Source: Cryptomeria japonica | Lineage: Eukaryota; Streptophyta; Pinopsida; Cupressales; Cupressaceae | Direction of reading: 5' to 3' | NCBI RefSeq assembly: GCF_030272615.1 | Contig: NC_081411.1 | Coordinates: 830,570,160-830,634,159, forward strand | DNA: 64,000 nucleotides | In this document: one piece after another, positions 12,156 through 22,960 of the stretch | Layout: each line of letters opens with the position of its first letter | Position numbering within the stretch: the first letter of the stretch is position 1 | Notes under the pieces: model-generated | Told to the model about the DNA's origin: nothing | Seen by the model: the letters and a program-made list of their open reading frames with translations, nothing else | Databases searched by the model: none | Position numbers and translations under genes: made by a program

Positions 12156-15050
12156 ATGAAGAAATTATGTGAACTAAGAACAATGGGACAAGAAGGTATG
12201 TCATCCACAACATCTCAATCAGATGTACCAAATGAACCTAATGCAATTGAAAAAGAAATCACAATCAATAATCAAACAAATGATAAAGATGCACCAACAA
12301 CATTTGATTTACTGAATGAGCCTAATGCAATTGAAGAAGAGACCACAACGAATAATCAATCAAATGATGAGAAAGACTAGCTCAATTTGATGCGATGCAT
12401 GTACTTAATGCACGCAATGTACTAATGTTAACACCTTCTAGAATTATTTGCAAGAAACCAAAGTATCTAATTGACATTGATGAGAATATTTTGAATCCAA
12501 TGCCCGATAAAATAAACGAACGAACTTGTAGAAGAATGGTTAAACTAATATGGCAGCACTATTTTGAAAAAAATAAAATTGGAAGATGCCATTTAATTGT
12601 TGAAATGATTAAAAATTTGAAATTTAGAGAGAATTAAAATTCTAGGCCTAAGATCATCGAAAAGTAATAGTGAAAGAACTATTGTGAGAAATCTATTTGA
12701 TGCATATCAAGATATTGGTTCAAAATCATGTGCTAAAGATTCTAATGTTACTCAACATGTTATTTTACCAACCATAATGAGTAATAAAATAAAAAATATA
12801 TTGTTTGATAAGAGAAACAAGTAATTCATTAAAAATAAGTAGAACAACATTACCTAAAGCATTAGAGAGGCAAGAGAAAATAGAGGATCCTAAAAATAAT
12901 TCTCTTTGGGTGTTCTCGGGTAGACTACTACGCAAAGACAAGGTTGTCGTTGATGCACTAAGAACATTGATTGAATTTTTTTGACATGACAACACAAGGG
13001 TTTCACCCAACCAAAGAGATGTTGTTAGAAGGTGAATTGGATCTATAAATCGTGAGCTGCATGCCAAACACTATTTGGATATGACTCAACAAAATTTTAT
13101 CAAAGATTCCTTCCAAAGTTTCCTCAAATAATAATTAGTCAAATATTTTTTGAAATGGGAAAACATTTTTATATTAAGATTAATTATGTACGCACCGCGT
13201 GTTGTTGTAGGATGCATATTGAATTTTCCATGCACTATGATATTTATCATCATATATGTTGTACTTTTCACTCTAACGATGTTTTGCAGGAATGCAATAT
13301 ACAAGTACCTCATAAGTCACCAAAAGAATTTATTTCAAGTGTGCTATGTAAAAGACATTGTGGTTTCATTTATTATAAGATGATGTGTCTGAAAGGTTCT
13401 TGTGCTACATGTGGTGGTTTGCAACATTTACCAAGATGTGTACATTTGGAGAGCATACATGAAATTGGTAAGAAACTATTTTCTTTTGGAAAATACTAGA
13501 CAGTCACATATGGGGTTAAAGATGGAAAAGAATTGAAGAGATGTGAGTTAGTGAAAAATGATATATGTGCAGCTAAATTTATGAAAATGTTTCAAGAGAA
13601 ACTAGTTTATGAGTACATAATGCATACACATAGAGCTTGGTGGTTAGATGAACAATTCAAGTTATGCAAGGACACATTTCCTCTTGGTACCATTGTCTCT
13701 ATCATTGATTTTGCTAAAAATTATAAACTACAACCTCAGAATGAAGTGAAATCTATGTATTACTATTCAACACAAGTTTCTATTTTTGTACACATAGCAT
13801 TCATGCATGCAGATGATAGCACAAAGGAGGATAGAAATTTAGAGTTTGTGCAAGGATGATTTAAAGTTTTCTATGATAATTTAAGGGAAAGAAACATACG
13901 ATAAAACCAACACATAATATGGTCAGATAATTGCACCTAACAATTCAAGAATGCAAGGATGTTCTATTGGTTGACTAGAATGCATGAGACAAGCATTGTA
14001 CAACATTTTTGGAATTTCACTGAGGCTAGACATGGGAAGGAGGAGCACGATGGTGTAGGAGCATGTGTAAAATGAGCTCTAGCTAAAGAAGAATTGAAGT
14101 ACGAAGGTGGTGCTGAGTTGATGGATGCAACAAAAATTGTGTGATTGTTTAACTCTACAATGGGACTGGGTAATGCAGGTACGTCAATGTTTCACAGATA
14201 TTTTTGGTTGATTAGTGAATCTAATATTGAAAACTTTTGAGGTTGTTGTACATTTGTAGGATTGAGTGAAATGCACTCATTTAGAAGTTCAAATGCAATT
14301 TCACTAGTAATTTATACTAGAGAGATTGTATGTTTTTGCTCTTCATGTATTTATTTTTTTTGGGAAGAATGTGAATCACAAGAGTGGGTTGACAAATGGT
14401 CTTGTAGACCATTGGTTCCAATTGATACATATCAAGTTCCCAAAGCACTGCAATTGAACCAGATGAAAGCATCAGTGGATTTCAACCATGTATCCGACCT
14501 AGTGGAACTAGGTGATTGTTTTGGTTAATTTTTTTGCAGGATTTTATTTTAGCTCATTCTGTTACTTCATAGATTATTTTTTGTATTAATTATCATTCTA
14601 TAAAATACAGGTCATGTGTACATAGTTTTTGTAGAAGAGAATAATGAAAAAGGAACAAATTAATTTTTGTGTCATTGTAATGAGCCTAAAAGAAGATTGA
14701 CAACCACAATCATTGAAGAAAAGGGTATTGAGTACCCAATAGGGTCTGTTGTCATGACTGACACATGGCTTAGGAGATACCCTATCAAGAATTTGGATGT
14801 TTGGTTGTTTAAGGACTTTGAAATAAATAGGCATGTTTTTCATTTCTCCAACCTTGTTATTGTGACAAATATTCAATTGATTAAGTATCGTGGTAGACCT
14901 CATAACAAGAATTAATGGAAAGTTTGTGAATTAGACCGCAAGGCAATACTAGACATGATATTGGTTAGAGCCAATCTAGAAGGCTCGATTGATTTTGGGT
15001 CATCTACAAGTGTTCAATTGTTGGAGCATTATAATGATTGTATGGTTTAG
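12156..15050 (+). pseudogene. Transposase-like gene A, left copy (decayed)
   Basis: Homologous along its length to the minus-strand gene at 53663-56465. Recognisable parts in order: a polar N-terminal tail (12156-12380); a KYLIDIDENIL...RTCRRM region (12460-12560); NTRVSPNQRDVV and DMTQ (about 12990-13090); a Cys-rich CATCGGLQHLPRC stretch (13410-13440); a YEYIMHTHRAWWLDEQFKLC region (13600-13670); HIAFMHADDS (13795-13820); WSDNC and QFKNARMFYWL (13920-13975); HGKEEHDGVGACVK (14030-14070). After a short intron comes the C-terminal GHVYIVFVEE and PIGSVVMTDTWLRRYP block (14611-15050). The Asp in WSDN and acidic residues in HGKEEHDG look like RNase H-fold transposase active-site positions. Several stops and frameshifts break the frame. 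It converges with gene B across the 359-bp array. Confidence 0.65.
14512..14610 (+). other. Conserved intron in gene A, left copy
   Basis: GTGATTGTTTTGG ... AAATACAG between ...GTGGAACTAG and GTCATGTGTAC. Removing these 99 bp joins the two parts of the protein in the same phase (one base, then two) as the 82-bp intron of the right copy, so the position and phase are conserved while the intron sequence is not. Confidence 0.75.
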
Positions 15051-15059
15051 GGTAGAATG

Positions 15060-15420
15060 ATTTTGAGAATTTTGTATATATTGTCGACGAATTGTTCTAT
15101 ATTCATTTTTTGTATATATAAGTGTCCATGAGCTAATTTGTTCATATTTAGAGGTGAAATTTTGCATATTTAAATGGCCATGAGCTGATTTGTACATATT
15201 TAAATGCCAAATTTTGTATATTTAGATGACCATAAGCTAGATTTTTTTATATTTAAATGCCGAATTATATATAAATGCCCATGAGCTGATTTGTAAATAT
15301 TTTTTTTGTATATTTAAATAGCCAAGAGCTTATTTGTCCATTTTTAGAGGCAAATTTTTTAATACATGTCAATTTTTGTATATGAAAATTTTTGTATATG
15401 TAAATTTGTGCATAAATGGA
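15060..15420 (+). repeat. AT-rich ~50-55-bp minisatellite
   Basis: About five imperfect units containing CCATGAGCTGATTTGTACAT and TATTTAAATG, with CCATGAGC/CCATAAGC/CCAAGAGC landmarks near 15126, 15179, 15229, 15269 and 15324. It lies between the end of gene A and the 359-bp array. Confidence 0.7.
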
Positions 15421-15519
15421 ATTTTGTGATGCATTTTGTATTTTTTATTATACTTAAAATTTTGTACGACTATTTATGAGTACATGACCTAATTTATGAC
15501 TATTTATGATTACATGTGT

Positions 15520-16395
15520 ATGCCTACCATATGGCTCTGGATGTTCCAACGAGTTGGGTGGCACAAAAAGAGTGTGCCTACCATAAACCTCCCCACCTAC
15601 ATGTACTCATGTAGTTGGTTCATGCCCAAAATGAATGAAATCATGTTTAGCCTATCTTCCAACCTTGCATTGCATGCATTTGACGATTTTTACATGCACT
15701 GAAAAAATGCTACCATATGAAAATGGCTACAAGTCTTCAAAAACCAAGATAGGTCATTGTAAATGGGACTCACATGACCCTATAAGTCCAAACAAATCAA
15801 TCATATTCCTCTTGGATTGCAAGAAATAGTTCGTCAAAGTTTGACATTTTTTTGGACTTAGGGCACTTGAGAGATCGTGTCAGTGGGGTATGGCTTTGGA
15901 GGTTTGAGTGAGCTAGGAAACACAACAAGAGCATGCCTACCATAAAAATTCCCAAACAAATGTGCTACTGTTGTTGGTTCATGCCCACGAAGGACATAAT
16001 CAAATTTAGCCTATCTTGCAACCTTACATTGCATGCATCTAACGATTTTCACACCAACTAAAAAAATTCTACCATGTAAAAATGTATCTGAGTCTTCAAA
16101 AACTGAGATAGGTCATTGTAGATGGGCCTCACATGACCCTATAGGTTCAAATAGATCAATTGTATGCATCCTGGATTGCGAGAAATAGTTTGTCAAAATT
16201 CGATAATTTTTTGGACTTAGGGCACTTGAGAGATCACGCAGGTAGGGTATGGCTCTGGAGGTTCCGACAAGCTGGGAAGCACAATAGGAGCATGCCTACC
16301 TTAAAACTGCACACCCAGATGTGCTTGTGCTGCTATTTTGTGCCCACGATGAATGAAATCAAATTTAGCCTATCTTGCAACCTTGACAACAACTG
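15520..16395 (+). repeat. 359-bp tandem array, left (about 2.5 units)
   Basis: The landmark TATGGCTCTGG recurs at 15530, 15889 and 16248, exactly 359 bp apart. Each unit continues with GCATGCCTACCATAAA, a GGTTCATGCCCAC block, TTTAGCCTATCTTGCAACC, CACATGACCCTATAGGTTC and GGACTTAGGGCACTTGAGAG. These blocks line up in order with the array at 50585-53400, which has the same period. The final unit is truncated at GCAACCTTGACAAC. No coding function is evident. Confidence 0.85.
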
Positions 16396-17650
16396 AGCAA
16401 CTTTTACATCTTTTATCCAAATGACCCCAAACTTTCACAAATGACTCCAAATGATCATTAGAGCTCCCAAATGACCTTATTTATATGAAACAACACAAAA
16501 CAAGACAAAAACCCAAATTTGACCACTGCGAGCATGAGGGTGCTCCCGCACCACTCACATTGATAGATATAAAGGAAATGAATAAAAAACATCCAGTGAT
16601 CATTACTATGGATCAAATGTGATCATTACCATTGAATTTCATTGTGATTGAGGCAAGGAGTTTTGTAGGGTTAATTCAATAATTTATAAAACTTATCAAA
16701 TCACCTTATTTCATTGTAACCCATGATTGTAGAAAATAGATTTTTGTTGTTTACGTTCATATTGTTGATTACATAGGTAAAAATTCATTTAACTTTATAA
16801 AAGGGAAATCACCAAATACATTGAATAGTTGTCTAAGTCTAATATCAAAGATTAGCCAAGTCTTTGGAGTAGCTGAGATCAAAATTTATCAGATAAGGAT
16901 CTAGCTATTTTTAGGAATTTAGTAAAAGTGGAAGCTATTTCGAAGTGATCAAAGACTTTAATTATGATTGAGACATGGAGTTTTCCAGGGGTAGTTCAAT
17001 ATCTGAAAAATCTTATCAAATCATATTCCACAGTTGCAATGCTTCATATTCTGTGATAGCAATTGTTAAATCTCTTATATGGGGTAGAATTCAACAAAAG
17101 GCTTTTCTTTAGTTGAAGTAATTGATTAGCAAGCCACTAGTTTTGGCAATACCTAGCTTGCAACTACTATTTTAGGTAGAGGCAAATTTTAATGATTGTG
17201 GGTTGGAGGCTCTTTTATTATAATTTTGTAAGCTTGTTTGTTGTCATTCAGACTTATTTCGTTGAGCACTTTGGATATATTGCTCACATAATGAATTGTA
17301 TTTCTTTCTTTGAGCAAAAATTAACTAAATCAATTATAAATCATTTATATATATCAAAATGCACAATAATGAACACAATGAACAAATTGTGTGTATCTAA
17401 TATCAAATCAATATCAACAAAATGCAGAATAATGAACACAATGCACATTTATTGGACCAAATATCAATATTTATATAATAGCAAAATGCACAATACTTGT
17501 GTATGTATGTATAAAGTGGCATATATGCCAAGTTGATAAAAATTTTACAAAAATATGGCATATGCCATGTCCAGATCGATATACAATAAAAATGTAGACT
17601 ATATCTAGATGTGTTGGTCCTTCGATGACCACAAATAACACTATATGATC
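16396..17650. other. Array tail and AT-rich spacer without genes
   Basis: 16396-16530 (ACTGAGCAACTTTTACATC ... AACAAGACAAAAACCC) matches the tail of the other array at 53445-53572. The remainder is AT-rich with a short repeat (AATGCACAATAATGAACACA near 17360 and 17420). The 114-codon frame at 17192-17536 has no family features and I do not call it a gene. Confidence 0.6.
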
Positions 17651-17654
17651 CTAT

Positions 17655-20299
17655 AGTTGTGGTGGATCATCAAAATCGAGCCTCTTTGATGTAGTATGTG
17701 GCTTTGTAGATGGTTGCACAAGCACAATTCAAAAGCCAAGTTAGAATCATTTGGTATAAAATAGTTCACAACTATCAACATAACTATACATTCAACTATA
17801 ATTTTTTTGCAATTGAATTATAGATTACCTCATCTATTGATTTCAGATCTATCATCTTTTCTTCCGTTGCCTTGTTAGACTTAGGTGTCTTCTTAAAATG
17901 GAACTTGAAAGGATCCATGTTATGCCCAAACTGAGAAGGGCACTATTGTAGGTTAAATACAATTAATACAAGGTAATAACATATGTAGATCAAAACACTA
18001 AAAATATACAATATATAGAACAAAAATGTATTAGAGCCTGAGATGCTTCTCCAATAGACTTAGGAGGGCTCGCAATTAATGAAGCAAGTATGACTATTTC
18101 CTGTAGGAAAAAAGATAAGATTAAATACAATTAATAAAATGATAAGTATTGTAGGTTAAATACAATTAATACAAGGTAATAACATATATAGATCAAAAAC
18201 ACAAAATCTACAATATATAGAACAAAAGTATACTGGAGCCTGGGATGCTTCTCCAATAGACTTAGGAGGGCTCACCATTAATGAAGTAGCTATGGATATT
18301 TCCTATATGAAAAAAGATAAGAATAAAATTTATCTAAAGTTCACATGTACATGTGCATATAATCATCAAATCAAGAAAGTAAAGTAGAGATACATACCTC
18401 TTCCCTCTCTTGATCCTCTAGCGTATCAGGTTCATTCATAAATTCTACAAATCTCAATTGCTATTATATATAAAAGAGAAAAAAAACACTAATCAATCTA
18501 CAAGTTCCAATGTAGACAATTTCAACCATTTCAAACAATTGTGTCAATTAAAAATGTGTTCAATTACCTTTTGACATTTAGGCATCCCTGAGGATTTATT
18601 TCACTTAGGAGGTGTCCTAGACACATGTGGGGTACCCTAAAAGAAACAAAATTAACACAAGAGATATCAATAGATAATATTAAATATAATTTAATAAATC
18701 TAGAATTAAATGACTTTCATATTCAATCAAAATAATACATAAAAAGAGGTGTGCAAAATCTGATACCACATAGCTTTCGAGGCCAAAATTGATCCCCTGA
18801 CAACACCTATAAAATGAAAAATAAATATACATTAAAGAGAGTTAGTATATCTTATAAAAAAAAAATGAATTCAAGTTACTATTCTATTGTAACATGTTAC
18901 AAAATTTATACCTCAAGTGTCGAAGCTACAGCTGCAACAAGTGTGGGAGGAATATTTGATGGTGTATTAACACCTGTTGCTACATCCTGAAATGCATATT
19001 GTTTGTGTCAATTTAAATAGATCTATAAATGAAAACTCATTTAAATTTACAAGTTCTAAGAGATTGATAAATAAAATTTTATCAATTCAAATCAACACAC
19101 CTGTGTCTACGTGTGACCACCAAACACCATATCTATCAAATCATCCATCAACGCCACATCCTCTACAGTGGTAGTTTGACATATACTCCCACAAATTCTA
19201 CATAGATGGGACATGGAACCATCTGCACTAGTCTCGACATCCATCTCAGAGCATATACCTAAACAATTGGGACACACATGCTGAATGGGCTCACCAAGGC
19301 CAGATGGCTCAACTACTAGATCATTGTCCAAGCCAAGAGGGTGTGATAGTTGTGTGCCATGTTGAATGATGACATCAGTCAATGCAGTGGCCACCTAAAG
19401 AGTCTGTAGCTCCATCGACTCTTTCAAGGGCTAATGGGATTGTGACATGGACCACAAGTTTTGGTGCTAAGGGGATGTGACTTTGGGGGTTTAATACCCT
19501 CTAAGCTCCAGGTTTATCTTGGCCAGAGCCTCACCTCTACCCTCGAACTCTCTCATATCAAAATAGTTCAGCCACTCAGTGAGGATAAAATCACAATATA
19601 GATTCCTCAAAAAATATAATAAAACCTCAAAATTATTACAAGGTGGTTGGTCAAAGACCATCCACCACCTATTCCAAAAAATATTTTTCATCTGTAAATG
19701 GCTACACCAATGTATAGGAAACCTCTTTGAATTAATAGGTAAGGTCTCACCTATTTTGGGATCAATAAAAAGAGCACATATTTGTGCTTTACTTATGTTT
19801 TTTTTCTCACTTCATTATATGACAACCCACTAGCATAAAAAGCACGACATCGATCTCTATAGCATCCCCATTTTGTAATTTGATTGAAAACATCATTGGC
19901 ACTACAAGACAATGATTCTAGGTCTATGGAAAGGGATGGATGATGCTCATGCTCAAATCCCTTTAGTCTATTCACCAGTCTAGTTATTTTGGCAGTGTTT
20001 TATATTAACGGATTTATCAAATCCTCTTGTGTAGCTTGTGAATGGTCTACTGGAGGAGTTGGAGGGTTTGTATCTTTAGGTTTGGTTGCGAGTTCTCTTA
20101 TGGGTTCTCTTGTGGGTTTTTCCCTAAGTTTTCAAGAGGTGTGTCTTGTTGGGGGGCATTATTTTTCAAATCTGATATCCATTCATAACAAAAAATAATA
20201 AAAAATAATAAAAAATGATGAATTTTCATTCAAATTGCAAATATAATTTATTAAATGCATAGAATAGATGAAAAAATTAGATCGCATACCTCTTTCCAT
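17655..20299 (-). pseudogene. Gene B, left copy (multi-exon, unrecognised)
   Basis: Homologous to the plus-strand gene at 47904-49914. Exon 1 is tiny (20299-20290, ATGGAAAGAG); a 118-bp intron (GTATGC...ATCAG, 20289-20172) separates it from a large exon 2. Exon 2 encodes a Gln/Pro/Asn-rich start, FYASGLSYNEVRKK (near 19810), ALFIDPK, then RWWMVFDQPPCNN (near 19640) and YFDMREFEGRG (near 19545). A following part (19394-19107) has two Cys clusters, CPNCLGIC and CRICGSIC, which could bind zinc. Farther 3' come several very short exons with GT/AG borders, one of them duplicated in tandem (17944-18330), and a basic KFHFKKTPKSNK exon near 17890. A few stops are present. The 3' end is uncertain. No known function; it faces gene A across the array. 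Confidence 0.5.
17944..18330 (-). repeat. Tandem duplication of a mini-exon of gene B (204-bp period)
   Basis: ATTGTAGGTTAAATACAATT at 17944 recurs at 18148, and both units contain the same exon-like core on the minus strand (GAAATA...AGCCCTCCTAAGTCTATTGG...GAAGCATC). One unit therefore equals one short exon plus its intron. The peptide is SPPKSIGEASQA in both. Confidence 0.7.
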
Positions 20300-20454
20300 T
20301 GTGCATGTGTTTGATTTTTAAAAACCTTGTTTGCCTATCATTTAGCTTGAAACCCTTAAAGTGTTTTTTCTTGCAGTCGTGGGTGAAAATGTCCCAGCGA
20401 CTGCAATCAAATTTTTTTTATTGATAGCAAAATGCATATGGGGTTTGAAAACTA

Positions 20455-20548
20455 AATCGAGTACACATTTACTATAAGAAAAACCTCGTACATGGTTTTT
20501 CTTCGGTTAGGCTCGACAAAACAAGCCAAAAGGCATACGAGGTTTTTT
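20455..20548. repeat. Mirrored words at the B-side edge, left element
   Basis: AAAAACCTCGTA (20479-20490) and TACGAGGTTTTT (20536-20547) form a perfect 12-bp inverted repeat; CGAGTACAC (20458-20466) is a third half-word. The core TGTACGAG is shared with the A-side edge of the same element. Confidence 0.7.
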
Positions 20549-20834
20549 AAATTTTAAATAACCCTTGCACATTTTGTGTTTTTCTAAGTTTTTGGGGGGG
20601 GTGGGTCCACTTTTTTGCACACCATCTTGGTGCACACACCTGAAATTTTTTAGGAAATTGATATAGTGCTACTGGAAGTTTTGAATAAGGATGCCAAGGA
20701 GGTTGAAACTCTTGTTAATCCAATAGTTTGAAATCTTCATTTGGGAACACTAGTTACTCACTATCTTATTCAATTGAAATTACAATACAATTCATAATAT
20801 TTTCCTATCAAGTGTGTTTTTTGTGTAGAAAATA
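20549..20834. other. Spacer between the A/B element and the copia remnant
   Basis: Non-coding; contains a G run near 20597 and CACCATCTTGGTGCAC near 20620, a motif that recurs in CACCATCTTGGTACAC near 34425. Nothing else recognised. Confidence 0.4.
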
Positions 20835-21964
20835 ATTTATTAGGTCTATTCAAAGGCTATTATATAAGGAGTTAAATTAGAGGTTGGTGGCATTAGAGAC
20901 TAGAGGATCTTCATCATTTAAATAGAATTTTATACCAAAGGTTTACTAGAGAGAAGCTATACATACGGTAGTATATACCCTTAATAGAATTTTATTTTGG
21001 AAAAGATATGAGAAGACATCATATGAACTATGGTATGAAAGAATTCTAATAGTGAAGTATTTCAAGGTATTTGTAAGTAGTTGTTATATCCGAAGAGATG
21101 AGGATAATCTTGGAAAATTTGACAATAGAGAATATGAAGGCATATTCGTAGGATACTCTATAAGGAGAAAGGCATACCAGTGTTAGAACAAAAGAATAAA
21201 CAAAATTGTTGAAAGTGCAAATGTGAAGGTTGATGAAGACATTTCTAAAGACTATGATCAATTAGTAGGATATGAATCAGATGAGTCCTTATAATGAAGA
21301 AGGAAAGAGGAAAATAAAGAAGAAGAAAAGAAAAATGAAACTCGGGATGCTTTAGAAACTACATCAAATACCCTGAGGTATGTATAGATGAATCAATTTG
21401 AGGATCAGATTATTGGAAATAAGAATAGAGGAAAAATCACAAGAAGTAAGGCAACTCAAGAACAAGTTTCACTATGTTTACTTTCTGAGACTAAAGCAAA
21501 GGTAGTAGAAGAAGCTTGCAATGATCAAAATTGGATAAAGGCAATGAGAGAAGAACTAGACCAAATTGAGAAAACTCGGGCATGGGAGCTTTTACAAAGT
21601 GGGTATTCTAGAACAAGCTAGATGAGGATGGAAAGGTTGTAAGAAACCAAGCAAGGTTGGTTTGCAAGGGTTACACTTAGGTTGAAGGAATTGACTTTGA
21701 GGAGACATTTGCTCCATTTTCTCAGATGGAAGCTATTATGATTTTCTTAGCCTTTATATCTTTTAAGGACTTCAAATTTTATAAGATGGATGTAAAATCA
21801 ACATTTTTGAATGCAGAACTGAAAGAAGAAGTTTATATAGAACAATCAAAAGGATTTAAGTCGAGAGATGATCTAGATATTGTTTGAAAGTTGAAGAAGA
21901 ATTTGTATGGATTTAAATAAGCCCCTAAAGCTTGGCATGGAAGCCTAGACAACTATTTGATTGG
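20835..21964 (+). pseudogene. Ty1/copia polyprotein, 5' segment (integrase end to mid reverse transcriptase)
   Basis: Starts inside integrase (a decayed ...YTLNRILFWKR..., then GIFVGYSIRRKAY near 21150). It continues through the acidic linker, the WIKAMREELDQIEKTRAWELL start of reverse transcriptase (21530-21600), RLVCKGYT (about 21658-21681), FAPFSQMEAI (about 21710) and APKAWHGSLDNYLIG (21921-21964). There it is interrupted by the chromovirus and resumes at 29552. Gag, protease, most of integrase and the 5' LTR are absent. Several stops (TAG, TGA) and frameshifts show it is dead. Confidence 0.85.
21960..21964. repeat. Target site duplication ATTGG (left)
   Basis: ATTGG immediately before the 5' LTR, repeated at 29547-29551 just after the 3' LTR. 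Removing one copy and the intervening element rejoins the copia reverse transcriptase. Confidence 0.9.
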
Positions 21965-22851
21965 TGATGTAGGAGCATTGATCTAGCTCTTATCGGTTGG
22001 GTAGTTTTTAGTGGAATTGCTTGAGAGCATGGTATTTCTTATGGTTTGAGTGTTTAGTGTTGTGGTTTTGGGTTTATTCCCTTGTGTTCATGATCCTTTT
22101 CATGTTCGAGATTCATGGCATTTGAATTTGTTCCTGGTGAGTTATTGATTCCGGTATTGACCCGGTTGATATGTTCTTACCAGTTAGCTTGGTAGTGTGT
22201 TGAGAGAAGTTGGATTGGGTTAGGGTTGATCTTCATGACTTGTGGATCATTGGAGATTTTTATTTAGGCCTTGGCTGGTATTTCTAGAGGTTTGTGCATC
22301 ATTTTATGCTTTTGGAGATGTTTTTAGTGGTTTGAGCCGACATGTTACCGTTGCACGTTTCATGAACCGGATGGTCTTTAGGCTGACTTGATTGAGTTGT
22401 AATTACTTAAAGATGGAATAAAGGGTGGTTTGCAAATCATTTGAGGGACAAAGTTAGAAGATAGAAGACAGAGTTTTGAGATCAAGCGAAGATGTAGATC
22501 TGGCAAGATTCTGATCCAATTGGACTAAGCTCAGAAGGCTAAGGTCTAGATTAAGATAGAACTGACAGACTATTCCCAAAAGCCGATTTGATATGAGGAT
22601 GATTTGTGGATCTTGTAATTGTGTTGTAAGAATTATTTGTATCCTAAACTACATTCAAGCATGTGGCATGTGTAACCCTTCAAACTGTAATAAGATTTAT
22701 TCATGTTATTTACCAGTTATGTGTTTTGTGCTGTTACTGGTTGTTCTTGTTGTTGTTCTGTTGCTGGTTACTGGTATATCTTGCATGGTTTATGTGTTAA
22801 GCTGCAAGGTTGGTTTGTTCTTCATTGGATCTCCCTACCTTATTTGCATCA
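21965..22851 (+). repeat. 5' LTR of the chromovirus (type A)
   Basis: Begins TGATGTAGGAGCATTGATCT and ends TTTGCATCA. It aligns throughout with 28657-29546 (for example GTGGAATTGCTTGAGAG, GAGTGTTTAGTGTTGTGGT, TTCTTCATTGGATCTCCC). Length is 887 bp against 890 for the 3' copy. Confidence 0.9.
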
Positions 22852-22853
22852 AG

Positions 22854-22866
22854 TGGTATCAGAGTG
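22854..22866 (+). promoter_or_regulatory. Primer-binding site, tRNA-Met type
   Basis: TGGTATCAGAGTG two bases after the LTR. TGGTATCAGAGC is the standard sequence complementary to the 3' end of plant initiator tRNA-Met used by many LTR elements. Confidence 0.9.
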
Positions 22867-22960
22867 AAGTCTCAATCCGGAGGTTGCGTGTTTTGAATTT
22901 CTTGTTGTAGGGTGGTGGATTGCGGATCCAACCTATGGCTGTAGAGGACTAGCGTGAACG

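Larger units (their letters stand above)
11600..20560. mobile_element. Two-gene A/B element, left copy
   Basis: Composite region holding transposase-like gene A (+, 12156-15050), a 359-bp tandem array (15520-16395) and gene B (-, about 17655-20299), with A and B transcribed toward the array. A second set with the same gene order and convergence lies at 47690-57150. Both outer edges carry the word TGTACGAGGTT in mirrored copies (11621-11654 and 20455-20548), which is my reason for the approximate limits. I could not find a clean terminal inverted repeat or target duplication. Treating the region as one mobile unit is inference. Confidence 0.5.

Noticed and set aside
17192-17536. 114-codon frame
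   Set aside because: AT-rich, no homologue in the corresponding part of the right element, no splice or domain evidence.
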